DNA of 5,186 nucleotides from an uncultured Lachnospiraceae bacterium (lineage in GTDB: Bacteria; Bacillota_A; Clostridia; Lachnospirales; Lachnospiraceae): contig CANOBT010000300.1 of assembly GCA_947564305.1 (NCBI GenBank), forward strand, positions 1-5,186. The letters are read 5' to 3'. The notes beneath the pieces are model-generated. The model was not told the origin of the DNA and did no database searches. It saw nothing but the letters and a program-made list of their open reading frames with translations. The translations under genes were made by a program, and so were the position numbers. Of this stretch, positions 1 to 4,308 are shown in pieces (the stretch's first letter is position 1; each line of letters opens with the position of its first letter).

Positions 1-23
1 ACATCTATGTGAGGAGTGAAATC

Positions 24-1208
24 ATGGCAAAAGATCCAATTAAAAAAGCAGGCAATGGAACCTATTACTTTCGTGCAAATTTAGGCTACCATCCCATTAC
101 AGGGAAACAGATCCAGAAATACCGCAGCGGTTTTACTACCAAGAAGGAAGCAAGGGAAGAATATTCCAGGCTGATCCTGTCGTCTGTCAAAGAACTGGAT
201 GAGAAAAAGAAGACCGTTTCTTTTCAGACATTCATTGAAGAAACGTATCTTCCGTGGTACAAAACACAGGTAAAGGAAAGCACTTATTTGAACCGCTATT
301 CCACCATTCAGAAGCACTTTGCATACTTCTACAAAATGACAACGGATGAGATTGAACCTATCCATGTCCAAAGCTGGCAGTTGGAGCTGGCAAAACAGTT
401 CAGCCCAAACTATATCCATGTGGTGCAGGGGCTGCTCTCCCTTGCCTTTGACCGTGCGCTTGTACTGGGTATTGCCAAAAAGAATCCATCAAGAATGATT
501 GGAAACATCAAGTCCAAAAAGACACAGGTTGATTTTTGGACGCTGGAGGAATTTCAGAAAGTAATCTCCCTGCTCTACAAGGGAGATTATTATGAGCATT
601 ATCTCTTTATCTCTTTGTGGGTACTGTTTATGACTGGAATGCGGATCGGTGAAGCGTCTGCGCTATTGTGGTCGGATATTGACTTCGAGACAGGACTGTT
701 AAGCATAACCAAGACCATGTATTACAAGTCTATGGACGATTTCAAACCCGTTGAACCGAAAACCCAGGCGAGCATCCGTACCATTTACATTGACGCAGAT
801 ACTATAAGGGAATTGAAGGCATGGCAGGAAGTCCAGAAAAAGGTACTGAAAAATTGTGATTATGTATTAAGCTACAATGGTATACCCACAAGCAAACATA
901 CCCTTCCACGGGCATTGGAAAAACTTGCGGAGCTTGCCGGCGTACATCGCATCAAAATCCATGCACTGAGGCATTCCCATGCCTCCCTGCTTATCAGCAT
1001 GGGTGAAAATCCCCTGTTAATCAAAGAGCGCCTGGGGCATGAAAAAATACAGACGACCCTGGGAACCTATGGCCATCTGTATCCTAACACCAATCTTGAA
1101 GTTGCCAATAAGCTGACCGGGGTACTACAATATACGCCTGCCACCCAGAGCATTGCAGATTATACCAGTAACCAGCACACCGCAGCTTATCACAAAGAAG
1201 TAAAATAA
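24..1208 (+). CDS. int: Tyrosine recombinase (phage/ICE-type integrase)
   Basis: This 394-residue protein is a complete site-specific recombinase that would integrate and excise a mobile element. Residues 1-50 look like the small AP2-like arm-binding domain common in Gram-positive integrases (GTYYFRANLGYHPITGKQ). Residues about 63-160 form the SAM-like core-binding domain, and 170-370 the catalytic domain. The expected catalytic residues are visible: Arg207 in TGMRIGE, Lys246, His313 and Arg316 in HALRH, His339 in LGHE, and the nucleophile Tyr349 in TYGH. The ATG at 24 is preferred because AGGAG (12-16) lies 7 nt before it; an in-frame GTG at 9 lacks such a site. The gene reads into the putative attachment region. 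Nothing suggests truncation. Excisionase and upstream genes would lie before the window. The family is secure; the target site is unknown. Confidence 0.95.
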   Translation: MAKDPIKKAGNGTYYFRANLGYHPITGKQIQKYRSGFTTKKEAREEYSRLILSSVKELDEKKKTVSFQTFIEETYLPWYKTQVKESTYLNRYSTIQKHFAYFYKMTTDEIEPIHVQSWQLELAKQFSPNYIHVVQGLLSLAFDRALVLGIAKKNPSRMIGNIKSKKTQVDFWTLEEFQKVISLLYKGDYYEHYLFISLWVLFMTGMRIGEASALLWSDIDFETGLLSITKTMYYKSMDDFKPVEPKTQASIRTIYIDADTIRELKAWQEVQKKVLKNCDYVLSYNGIPTSKHTLPRALEKLAELAGVHRIKIHALRHSHASLLISMGENPLLIKERLGHEKIQTTLGTYGHLYPNTNLEVANKLTGVLQYTPATQSIADYTSNQHTAAYHKEVK

Positions 1209-1210
1209 AA

Positions 1211-1229
1211 AATGCAATCGTAATGCAAT
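1211..1229 (+). repeat. Direct repeat pair AATGCAAT, 11-bp period
   Basis: AATGCAAT occurs at 1211-1218 and again at 1222-1229, three bases after the integrase stop codon. The spacing equals one helical turn, so a protein could bind both copies on one DNA face. An arm-type integrase site or an excisionase site is the likely role. Confidence 0.6.
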
Positions 1230-1239
1230 AAAAAGAGGG

Positions 1240-1278
1240 AAAAAGCCGCAAAGCCTTGATTTTACTGGCCCTACGGCT
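1240..1278 (-). terminator. Possible intrinsic terminator, minus strand
   Basis: Read on the minus strand, AGCCG (1278-1274) can pair with CGGCT (1248-1244), with an inner GCC/GGC helix, followed by TTTTCCCTCTTTT. The stem is interrupted by an internal loop. It could terminate leftward transcription before it runs into the convergent integrase gene, or be a piece of a host terminator carried in the attachment region. Confidence 0.35.
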
Positions 1279-1309
1279 CACCTCCGACTATTCGAACTCA
1301 AGTCTTGAT

Positions 1310-1328
1310 GCTTTTCACGGGCTTTTCA
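1310..1328 (+). repeat. Direct repeat pair GCTTTTCA, 11-bp period
   Basis: GCTTTTCA is present at 1310-1317 and 1321-1328, the same 11-bp phasing as the other two repeat pairs of the attachment region. It lies just beside the candidate core. Confidence 0.5.
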
Positions 1329-1400
1329 GCATGATTTTTACCAATTTTTAATGTATATAAACGCTAGATTTTGCATCTATTGTATGGTTTGTATATTTTA

Positions 1401-1424
1401 TTAGTTCCATTTTAGTTCCAGTTC
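1401..1424 (+). repeat. Direct repeat pair TTAGTTCCA, 11-bp period
   Basis: TTAGTTCCA occurs at 1401-1409 and 1412-1420, with a partial third copy AGTTC at 1420-1424. The 11-bp phasing and the position about 190 bp beyond the integrase fit arm-type sites on the far arm of an attP. Confidence 0.6.
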
Positions 1425-1431
1425 GTATAAC

Positions 1432-1459
1432 AAAAAAGAGAGCCTTTACAAAGCCCTCT
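1432..1459 (-). terminator. Intrinsic terminator of the permuted-tRNA unit
   Basis: On the minus strand AGAGGGCTTT (1459-1450) pairs with AAAGGCTCTCT (1447-1437) across a 2-nt gap, with one G-U pair and one bulged C, and runs into six T residues (1437-1432). It lies about 25 nt after the tRNA 5' half and inverted repeat, so it closes that transcript. Confidence 0.75.
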
Positions 1460-1470
1460 GAATAATTGAA

Positions 1471-1536
1471 GGTCTAGGGTGGTACTTAATCAACTACATG
1501 CTACCATTACACCATGCCGCCGCAACTCCCTAGACC
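1471..1536 (-). repeat. 9-bp inverted repeat enclosing the tRNA 5' half
   Basis: GGTCTAGGG (minus strand, 1536-1528) and CCCTAGACC (1479-1471) are perfectly complementary and flank 48 nt that contain the entire tRNA 5' half. In RNA this stem would hold the 5' half in a closed loop and could compete with, or assist, pairing to the distant 3' half. Confidence 0.7.
1484..1521 (-). tRNA. tRNA 5' half (downstream part of the permuted gene)
   Basis: Starting at G1 (1521) the sequence gives acceptor strand GGCGGCA, T8-G9, D-stem GTGT, the 7-nt D-loop AATGGTA with the invariant GG, D-stem GCAT, then GTAGTTGATTAAGT. All D-arm consensus bases are present. No T-arm follows downstream, where the inverted repeat and terminator come instead, so this is only a 5' half. 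GTTG (1494-1491) can pair with CAAC of the 3' half, but sits two bases further from the D-stem than in a standard tRNA. Confidence 0.7.
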
Positions 1537-1646
1537 AAATAATAAGATTATTTTTCTCATTGTCAGATTTCTTTTCTCCAATATAGATTTAATAATATCA
1601 TAAATCAGTCCAGAAAATATAATATCAGATAACAATCCTATCATGT

Positions 1647-1688
1647 TGGCGGCACCTGGAATCGAACCAAGACCTGTTGCTAACTTAA
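1647..1688 (-). tRNA. tRNA 3' half (upstream part of the permuted gene)
   Basis: The minus strand shows CAAC (1679-1676), variable bases AGGT, a 5-bp T-stem CTTGG/CCAGG, T-loop TTCGATT, acceptor strand TGCCGCC and discriminator A73 (1647). The next bases are ACA, so CCA is not encoded and would be added after RNase Z-type processing. Upstream DNA is AT-rich promoter sequence with no D-arm, so no normal 5' half precedes it. The hexamer TTAAGT at its 5' edge is repeated at the 3' edge of the other half. Confidence 0.7.
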
Positions 1689-1700
1689 AATTACAGTCAT

Positions 1701-1729
1701 ATTTTAAAAGAAAATCTAAAAAATGTCTA
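1701..1729 (-). promoter_or_regulatory. Promoter of the permuted-tRNA unit
   Basis: On the minus strand, TAGACA (1729-1724) and TAAAAT (1706-1701) are separated by 17 bp, predicting a start near 1694, only a few bases before the tRNA 3' half. It lies just after the stop codon of the upstream ribbon-helix-helix-like gene, so the RNA can be made independently; read-through from that gene is also possible. Confidence 0.55.
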
Positions 1730-1743
1730 TCAAAAAACGAAAT

Positions 1744-1971
1744 CTATCCTTTATCACCTTTATTTTTTTCGGAATCTCGCACTATTTTTTCATCAGCAGC
1801 AGTCAGAAAGAACTTTGCAAGGCTCAATCCTGTCTTTTCAGCAGCTATTTTGTATCGGTCCTTTTCTCCCTTTTTTACCCGGAATCTGATTTCTTCCAAA
1901 TTGTCTTTAATATATTTTTGCGTTGCCCGGTTCTGTGCTTCTGTATATCTGCTTTTCTTCTCTTCTGGCAT
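1744..1971 (-). CDS. Small ribbon-helix-helix-like DNA-binding protein (Arc/CopG/antitoxin type)
   Basis: The 75-residue basic protein starts MPEEKKSRYTEAQNRATQKY, followed by a strand-like segment EEIRFRVKKGEKD (residues about 26-38) and two helices through residue 63 (YKIAAEKTGLSLAKFFLTAADEKI). This strand-helix-helix order and the GLSLAKF turn resemble Arc/CopG-type repressors and antitoxins common on Firmicute mobile elements. AGAAGG lies 8 nt before the ATG at 1971, which favours it over in-frame starts at 1989 (ATG) and 2037 (GTG). It is divergent from the HIRAN operon and its promoter overlaps GCAATA half-sites, so it is a good candidate for repressor of both directions. No toxin partner is adjacent: the next unit downstream is the permuted tRNA. 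The fold is inferred from sequence pattern only. Confidence 0.75.
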   Translation of the reverse strand: MPEEKKSRYTEAQNRATQKYIKDNLEEIRFRVKKGEKDRYKIAAEKTGLSLAKFFLTAADEKIVRDSEKNKGDKG

Positions 1972-2045
1972 AATTACACCTTCTTTCATGTAAAAATACG
2001 ACAAAGTGAGCGCCAAATAAAAAAGCGCCTTCTCCACCTTACGCT

Positions 2046-2074
2046 ATTATAACACTTTTCTATATAGTGCGCAA
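2046..2074 (-). promoter_or_regulatory. Promoter of the ribbon-helix-helix-like gene
   Basis: On the minus strand TTGCGC (2074-2069) and TATAAT (2051-2046) are spaced 17 bp, predicting a start near 2039 and a leader of about 68 nt. The -35 box lies inside a GCAATA operator half-site, so binding there would block RNA polymerase. Confidence 0.65.
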
Positions 2075-2153
2075 TAGTAATATTGCATAAAAAATGTGAT
2101 ATATAGCGCGCAATATTTTGTATATTGTGAACATTGACTATTGCGCGCAATAG
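2062..2153. promoter_or_regulatory. Operator cluster of GCAATA/TATTGC half-sites
   Basis: Five half-sites lie between the divergent genes: GCAATA at 2071-2076, TATTGC at 2081-2086, GCAATA at 2110-2115, TATTGC at 2139-2144 and GCAATA at 2147-2152. The last two form a perfect 16-bp palindrome (2138-2153) in the spacer of the plus-strand promoter. The blocks at 2062-2077 and 2101-2116 each match that palindrome at 13 of 16 positions. The first two half-sites form a second inverted repeat with a 4-bp spacer. The divergently encoded small DNA-binding protein is the likely ligand. Confidence 0.75.
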
Positions 2154-2162
2154 ATTTATAAT
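2134..2162 (+). promoter_or_regulatory. Promoter of the HIRAN operon
   Basis: TTGACT (2134-2139) and a perfect TATAAT (2157-2162) are separated by 17 bp. The spacer holds nearly all of the perfect palindrome at 2138-2153, which indicates tight repression. The predicted start is near 2169, just before the AAAGGAG ribosome binding site at 2177-2183. Confidence 0.8.
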
Positions 2163-2192
2163 AGAACCATCAAAAGAAAGGAGCCACACAAA

Positions 2193-2630
2193 ATGAAGCA
2201 GATAACGAACATCAGAAAGGCCGTGTGCGTCATGGCTAACCAGTTAAAGAAGGCTGGCTATTCCTTATCAGATGCTTTCAGAAAAGCATGGCGGAGAGTA
2301 AAGCTCTCAATGACTATTCGGGCAGCAGGTACAAGTTTTGAGAACCGGCAGGATCGGTTAAGCTTCCTGAAGCAGTTCCGACCGGAGGATTTAAGCGTAA
2401 CTTTGGAGAGGGAACCTGATAACAGGTATGACCCGAACGCAATCCGTATCGTGGTACATATTCACAGTATCCGCCGCCGGACAGTGATCGGGTACGTCCC
2501 CAAAGGACTGGCGCGGGAGCTGGCAAAGGTGATCGACATGGGCATACAGGTAAAAGCGTCCCTGATGCAGATTATAGGCGGGTACAGCTATAAAGAGAGC
2601 CTGGGCGCTCTGGTGAACATCACAATATGA
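2193..2630 (+). CDS. HIRAN-domain protein
   Basis: The 145-residue protein has a basic N-terminal helical stretch (residues 1-40) and a HIRAN-type domain from about residue 42 to 145. Recognisable elements are AGTSFENRQ (45-53), the EPDNRYDPNAI motif (74-84) and VIGYVPKGLARELA (98-111). HIRAN domains of the HLTF/Rad5 family bind DNA ends, especially single-stranded 3' ends; in bacteria they occur alone or fused to nucleases and helicases, often on mobile elements. AAAGGAG sits 9 nt before the ATG. It is the first gene of a four-gene operon under an operator-controlled promoter, and its stop overlaps the next start (ATGA). Binding of DNA ends on the element is an inference; no catalytic motif is visible. 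Confidence 0.8.
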   Translation: MKQITNIRKAVCVMANQLKKAGYSLSDAFRKAWRRVKLSMTIRAAGTSFENRQDRLSFLKQFRPEDLSVTLEREPDNRYDPNAIRIVVHIHSIRRRTVIGYVPKGLARELAKVIDMGIQVKASLMQIIGGYSYKESLGALVNITI

Positions 2631-2821
2631 CGGGCGGTGATCGGATGACCGAGAAAGAACTTGCAGACATGATAGAAGCCGAGGAAAAGCGGCTGGGACT
2701 TTACAGCCCCAAATTTATAAAACGACACTTTGAGATCATGAGAACGGCGGACAGGATGCGCCGGGAAAATAAAAAGCGCCTCTGCCAGACTGGTACTCTG
2801 ACAAAGGCGGGCAACCCGTAA
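2627..2821 (+). CDS. Small charged hypothetical protein
   Basis: This 64-residue protein is not recognised. It is rich in charged residues and predicted mostly helical (KELADMIEAEEKRLGL, then FIKRHFEIMRTADRMRRENKKRL), with no cysteine cluster, signal peptide or membrane segment. The start at 2627 overlaps the HIRAN stop codon as ATGA, suggesting translational coupling; an alternative ATG at 2645 gives 58 residues (MTEKELADM) and has GGTGA only 4 nt upstream. Its place in the operon ties it to the HIRAN protein. Function unknown; a small nucleic-acid or protein-binding accessory is one possibility without direct evidence. Confidence 0.7.
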   Translation: MTGGDRMTEKELADMIEAEEKRLGLYSPKFIKRHFEIMRTADRMRRENKKRLCQTGTLTKAGNP

Positions 2822-2833
2822 ACCATGCAAAAC

Positions 2834-2882
2834 GGGGTATGCAGGCAGTATAACACGCCTGCTGCCCCTCTGTAAAGAGAGG
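2834..2882 (+). promoter_or_regulatory. Stacked hairpins that may hide a ribosome binding site
   Basis: Between two operon genes, GGGG (2834-2837) and GCAGGC (2841-2846) pair with GCCTGC (2857-2862) and CCCC (2865-2868). No T-run follows, so this is not a terminator. CCTCT (2867-2871) can instead pair with AGAGG (2878-2882), the only Shine-Dalgarno-like sequence of the next gene. The two stems share bases 2867-2868 and therefore compete, which could control translation. Confidence 0.45.
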
Positions 2883-2895
2883 ATAAGTATTTATC

Positions 2896-3318
2896 ATGCA
2901 TATTGTAACAGATATTAAAGCAGCCGTTAAAATATTCTCGGAGATCAGGAAGGCACGGAAAGAGGGCGCTGCAGTTGAAGTAAGACAGTTTAATCAGTTT
3001 CCATTTGTCAGGTGTGGAGGATTCTATAATACGGTGGAAGGCCTGACGCTTTCGTACCTTGATATGAAGATCGTGGACAATTCGCAGGAGGCTTTTAACA
3101 GGCTTTCAGAGGATGTAAAAAATCTGCTGTACTTTTCTCCAAAGGACGGGGAGTTTGCAGACCGGGCGAACTTCTGGCGGTATCTGCTGGAACCTGTGCT
3201 TACTGCGGAAGAACTGCGGACTGCCATGATATGCATTTTGCGCTGGTATATCCATATTAAGCACATGCACCTGGGGATGGATGTCCCAGAATATGGACCG
3301 AAGGGGGTGCGGGCATGA
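2896..3318 (+). CDS. Hypothetical protein, 140 aa
   Basis: The protein is not recognised. It opens with an amphipathic helix (MHIVTDIKAAVKIFSEIRKARKEG), then a strand-rich centre (AVEVRQFNQFPFVRCGGFYNTVEGLTLSYLDMKIV) and a helical C-terminal half with several aromatic residues (ANFWRYLLEPVLTAEEL, ICILRWYIHIKHMHLGMD). No signal peptide is seen; the segment around residues 113-127 is hydrophobic but contains charges and looks buried rather than membrane-spanning. AGAGG lies 13 nt before the ATG, longer than usual, inside a possible hairpin. The stop overlaps the next ATG, so the two proteins are probably made together and may cooperate. Function is unknown. Confidence 0.8.
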   Translation: MHIVTDIKAAVKIFSEIRKARKEGAAVEVRQFNQFPFVRCGGFYNTVEGLTLSYLDMKIVDNSQEAFNRLSEDVKNLLYFSPKDGEFADRANFWRYLLEPVLTAEELRTAMICILRWYIHIKHMHLGMDVPEYGPKGVRA

Positions 3319-4049
3319 TGGAGATTTTAAACGCTGTACATAACATTGTATCTGTCAGCCCGGAGGACCTTCCGGAGCATCCGCGGAAAAGGCAGACAAT
3401 TTACTATTCGGATGAAAAAGACATGGTCGTGATTACCAGATGGGGCGGCGACACAAAGATGATCGGGGAGATGATTGCCAATTATCTGGAACTCTCCCCG
3501 GAAGGGAAACAGCAGGCAGAGGAGTTTTGCCTGTCCTCCGGGAGTGATGCAGTAATCGCCCTGAATAACATGCTCAAAGAGATCGCCCGGATACGCCGGG
3601 AGAAAGGACAGATCACAGTGAAAACGGATGAAATCAGAATCTTTCCATGTTTCGCAGAGCATCCCCCGAAGCCGGAGAAGATGGAGGGTAAGGACCTGTA
3701 TTATCAGGCGCACGGCTCCTTTGAGTCGGAGATCATCATTGACAGAACCGGGAACCTGATAGACGGATACACCAGCTATCTGCTGGCGGTACGGTACGGC
3801 GTGTCCTCTGTCCCTGTCAGGTACGGCAGGCGGCAGATCATCACCGCAGCGCACAGGCCGGGCGGTCCCCTGTATTCGTGGGAACTTCCGGGGCTTCTGG
3901 TGGGTAAGGTCCATCCGGGCGATAAAGTCACGGTACGGACTGCCAGAGGCTACAGGAGAGTCACTGTAGAGGCGGTGGAGGAATATTCAGGGCAGGGGCC
4001 GGAGCCGCTTAAGATGGTGGTAAGAAAAGGCAGGATGCGGAGAAGGTAA
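3315..4049 (+). CDS. ParB-like-fold protein, 244 aa
   Basis: The N-terminal third (1-60) is strand-rich and unassigned. Residues 61-100 form a charged helical stretch. Residues about 104-172 resemble the ParB/sulfiredoxin-like fold: an IRIFPCF strand, a helix, then IIIDRTGNLIDGYTSYLLAVRYGVSSVPVRY, which matches the usual pattern of a strand, a DG-Y turn, a helix and a final VPV strand. The C-terminal tail (190-244) is strand-rich and very basic, ending KGRMRRR, which suggests nucleic-acid contact. No helix-turn-helix is visible, so it is not a classical partition ParB. GGGGG at 3303-3307 precedes the ATG by 7 nt; a second ATG directly follows. It is the last operon gene, followed by a strong terminator. 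CTP- or DNA-related activity is possible but unproven. Confidence 0.75.
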   Translation: MMEILNAVHNIVSVSPEDLPEHPRKRQTIYYSDEKDMVVITRWGGDTKMIGEMIANYLELSPEGKQQAEEFCLSSGSDAVIALNNMLKEIARIRREKGQITVKTDEIRIFPCFAEHPPKPEKMEGKDLYYQAHGSFESEIIIDRTGNLIDGYTSYLLAVRYGVSSVPVRYGRRQIITAAHRPGGPLYSWELPGLLVGKVHPGDKVTVRTARGYRRVTVEAVEEYSGQGPEPLKMVVRKGRMRRR

Positions 4050-4063
4050 AGAGAGCAGGGACG

Positions 4064-4099
4064 GCAGCAGGGAATATATACGCCTGCTGCTTGTTTTTT
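4064..4099 (+). terminator. Intrinsic terminator of the HIRAN operon
   Basis: GCAGCAGG (4064-4071) and CCTGCTGC (4083-4090) form a perfect 8-bp stem with an 11-nt loop, followed directly by TTGTTTTTT. It lies 15 nt after the ParB-like gene. The string ACGCCTGCTGC in its 3' arm also occurs in the hairpin at 2855-2865. Confidence 0.9.
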
Positions 4100-4131
4100 A
4101 ATTTAAGTATTTTATTATTCAATGTAATGAA

Positions 4132-4156
4132 ATAAGAGACGCAGAGCGCCTCTTAT
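4132..4156 (-). terminator. Hairpin terminator of the small minus-strand unit
   Basis: ATAAGAG and CTCTTAT form a 7-bp stem, extended past one mismatch by CGC/GCG with a 3-nt loop. On the minus strand it directly overlaps the stop codon of the 38-codon frame and is followed by a weakly T-rich TTCATTACATTG. Its place fits a terminator, possibly acting in both directions with the operon terminator at 4064-4099. Confidence 0.55.
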
Positions 4157-4269
4157 AGTTTGTGAAAATGCTTCATCATGTTGTAATTAACTTTTTCTGA
4201 TTCATAAACCTTAAAAATTAGCCAAAAATTGTAATATCTCCCACACTCATAGTATTTTCCTCCTTGCAT
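4153..4269 (-). CDS. Putative small protein, 38 aa, in a self-contained unit
   Basis: An open frame of 38 codons runs from the ATG at 4269 to a TAA at 4153-4155 (begins MQGGKYYECG, ends NYNMMKHFHKL). It is rich in aromatic and basic residues with a short hydrophobic centre (FWLIFKV). It fills the space between a near-consensus promoter and a hairpin. The predicted RNA start lies only a few bases before this ATG, so it would be read almost leaderless. An ideal Shine-Dalgarno site (AAGGAGG, 4265-4259) instead serves an overlapping ATG at 4250 in another frame, which encodes just 10 residues (MSVGDITIFG). The T-run at 4224-4228 could allow slippage from that frame into this one. The protein is not recognised; it might be a toxin-like or regulatory peptide. 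Confidence 0.45.
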   Translation of the reverse strand: MQGGKYYECGRYYNFWLIFKVYESEKVNYNMMKHFHKL

Positions 4270-4279
4270 TTTCAATTAT

Positions 4280-4308
4280 ATTATATATTCCATTTTGACA
4301 ATCGTCAA
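4280..4308 (-). promoter_or_regulatory. Promoter with palindromic operator, minus strand
   Basis: TTGACG (4308-4303) and TATAAT (4285-4280) are spaced exactly 17 bp on the minus strand; a second TATAAT overlaps at 4280-4275. A perfect inverted repeat TTGAC-N4-GTCAA (4295-4308) covers the -35 box and would let a dimeric repressor block it. The promoter starts at the stop codon of the 257-residue gene, so the small unit can be expressed separately. Confidence 0.75.

Larger units (their letters stand above)
1211..1424. other. Putative attachment-site (attP-like) region
   Basis: The 230 bases after the integrase hold no convincing gene. They contain three pairs of short direct repeats, each spaced 11 bp start to start: AATGCAAT, GCTTTTCA and TTAGTTCCA. 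One pair lies next to the integrase, one in the middle and one at the far end. Helically phased direct repeats flanking a core are known as arm-type sites of tyrosine integrases. A possible core is the GACT/AGTC inverted pair around TTCGAA (1286-1304). Arms on both sides would mean the complete attP is present, as in an excised circle, phage or plasmid, rather than a half-site in a chromosome. The core position is inferred. Confidence 0.5.
1432..1694 (-). ncRNA. Predicted transcript carrying a circularly permuted tRNA-like gene
   Basis: A promoter at 1701-1729 predicts a start near 1694, and a terminator at 1432-1459 predicts an end near 1432, giving an RNA of about 263 nt. From 5' to 3' it holds a tRNA 3' half (1688-1647), a spacer (1646-1522), the matching tRNA 5' half (1521-1484) and a 9-bp inverted repeat enclosing that 5' half. 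The acceptor strands GGCGGCA (1521-1515) and TGCCGCC (1654-1648) pair perfectly over 7 bp. Conserved positions fit a real tRNA: T8, A14, A15, G18 and G19, A21, T54-C56 and A58, and the A15-T48 Levitt pair. The order is the reverse of a normal gene. The anticodon stem is imperfect (GTTG with CAAC) and no anticodon can be called. It could be functional, a two-piece RNA, a decoy or a remnant. Confidence 0.65.

Noticed and set aside
1286..1304. A tRNA T-arm-like TTCGAA sequence suggesting a tRNA attachment site
   Set aside because: On neither strand does a 5-bp T-stem form around the loop, and no matching acceptor or D-arm is nearby.
1484..1688. Permuted tmRNA (ssrA) instead of a permuted tRNA
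   Set aside because: A complete D-stem and canonical D-loop are present, the G3-U70 alanine identity pair is absent (C3-G70), and no typical tmRNA 5' sequence is seen.
1484..1688. Ordinary tRNA with an intron
   Set aside because: The 3' half lies upstream of the 5' half on the coding strand, so removing an intron cannot restore normal order.
1643..1993. Open frame of 116 codons, plus strand
   Set aside because: It runs antisense through the tRNA 3' half and the small DNA-binding gene, lacks a ribosome binding site and has no recognisable domain.
3327..3914. Open frame of 195 codons, minus strand
   Set aside because: It is a shadow of the ParB-like gene, which has the better start, spacing and domain signal.
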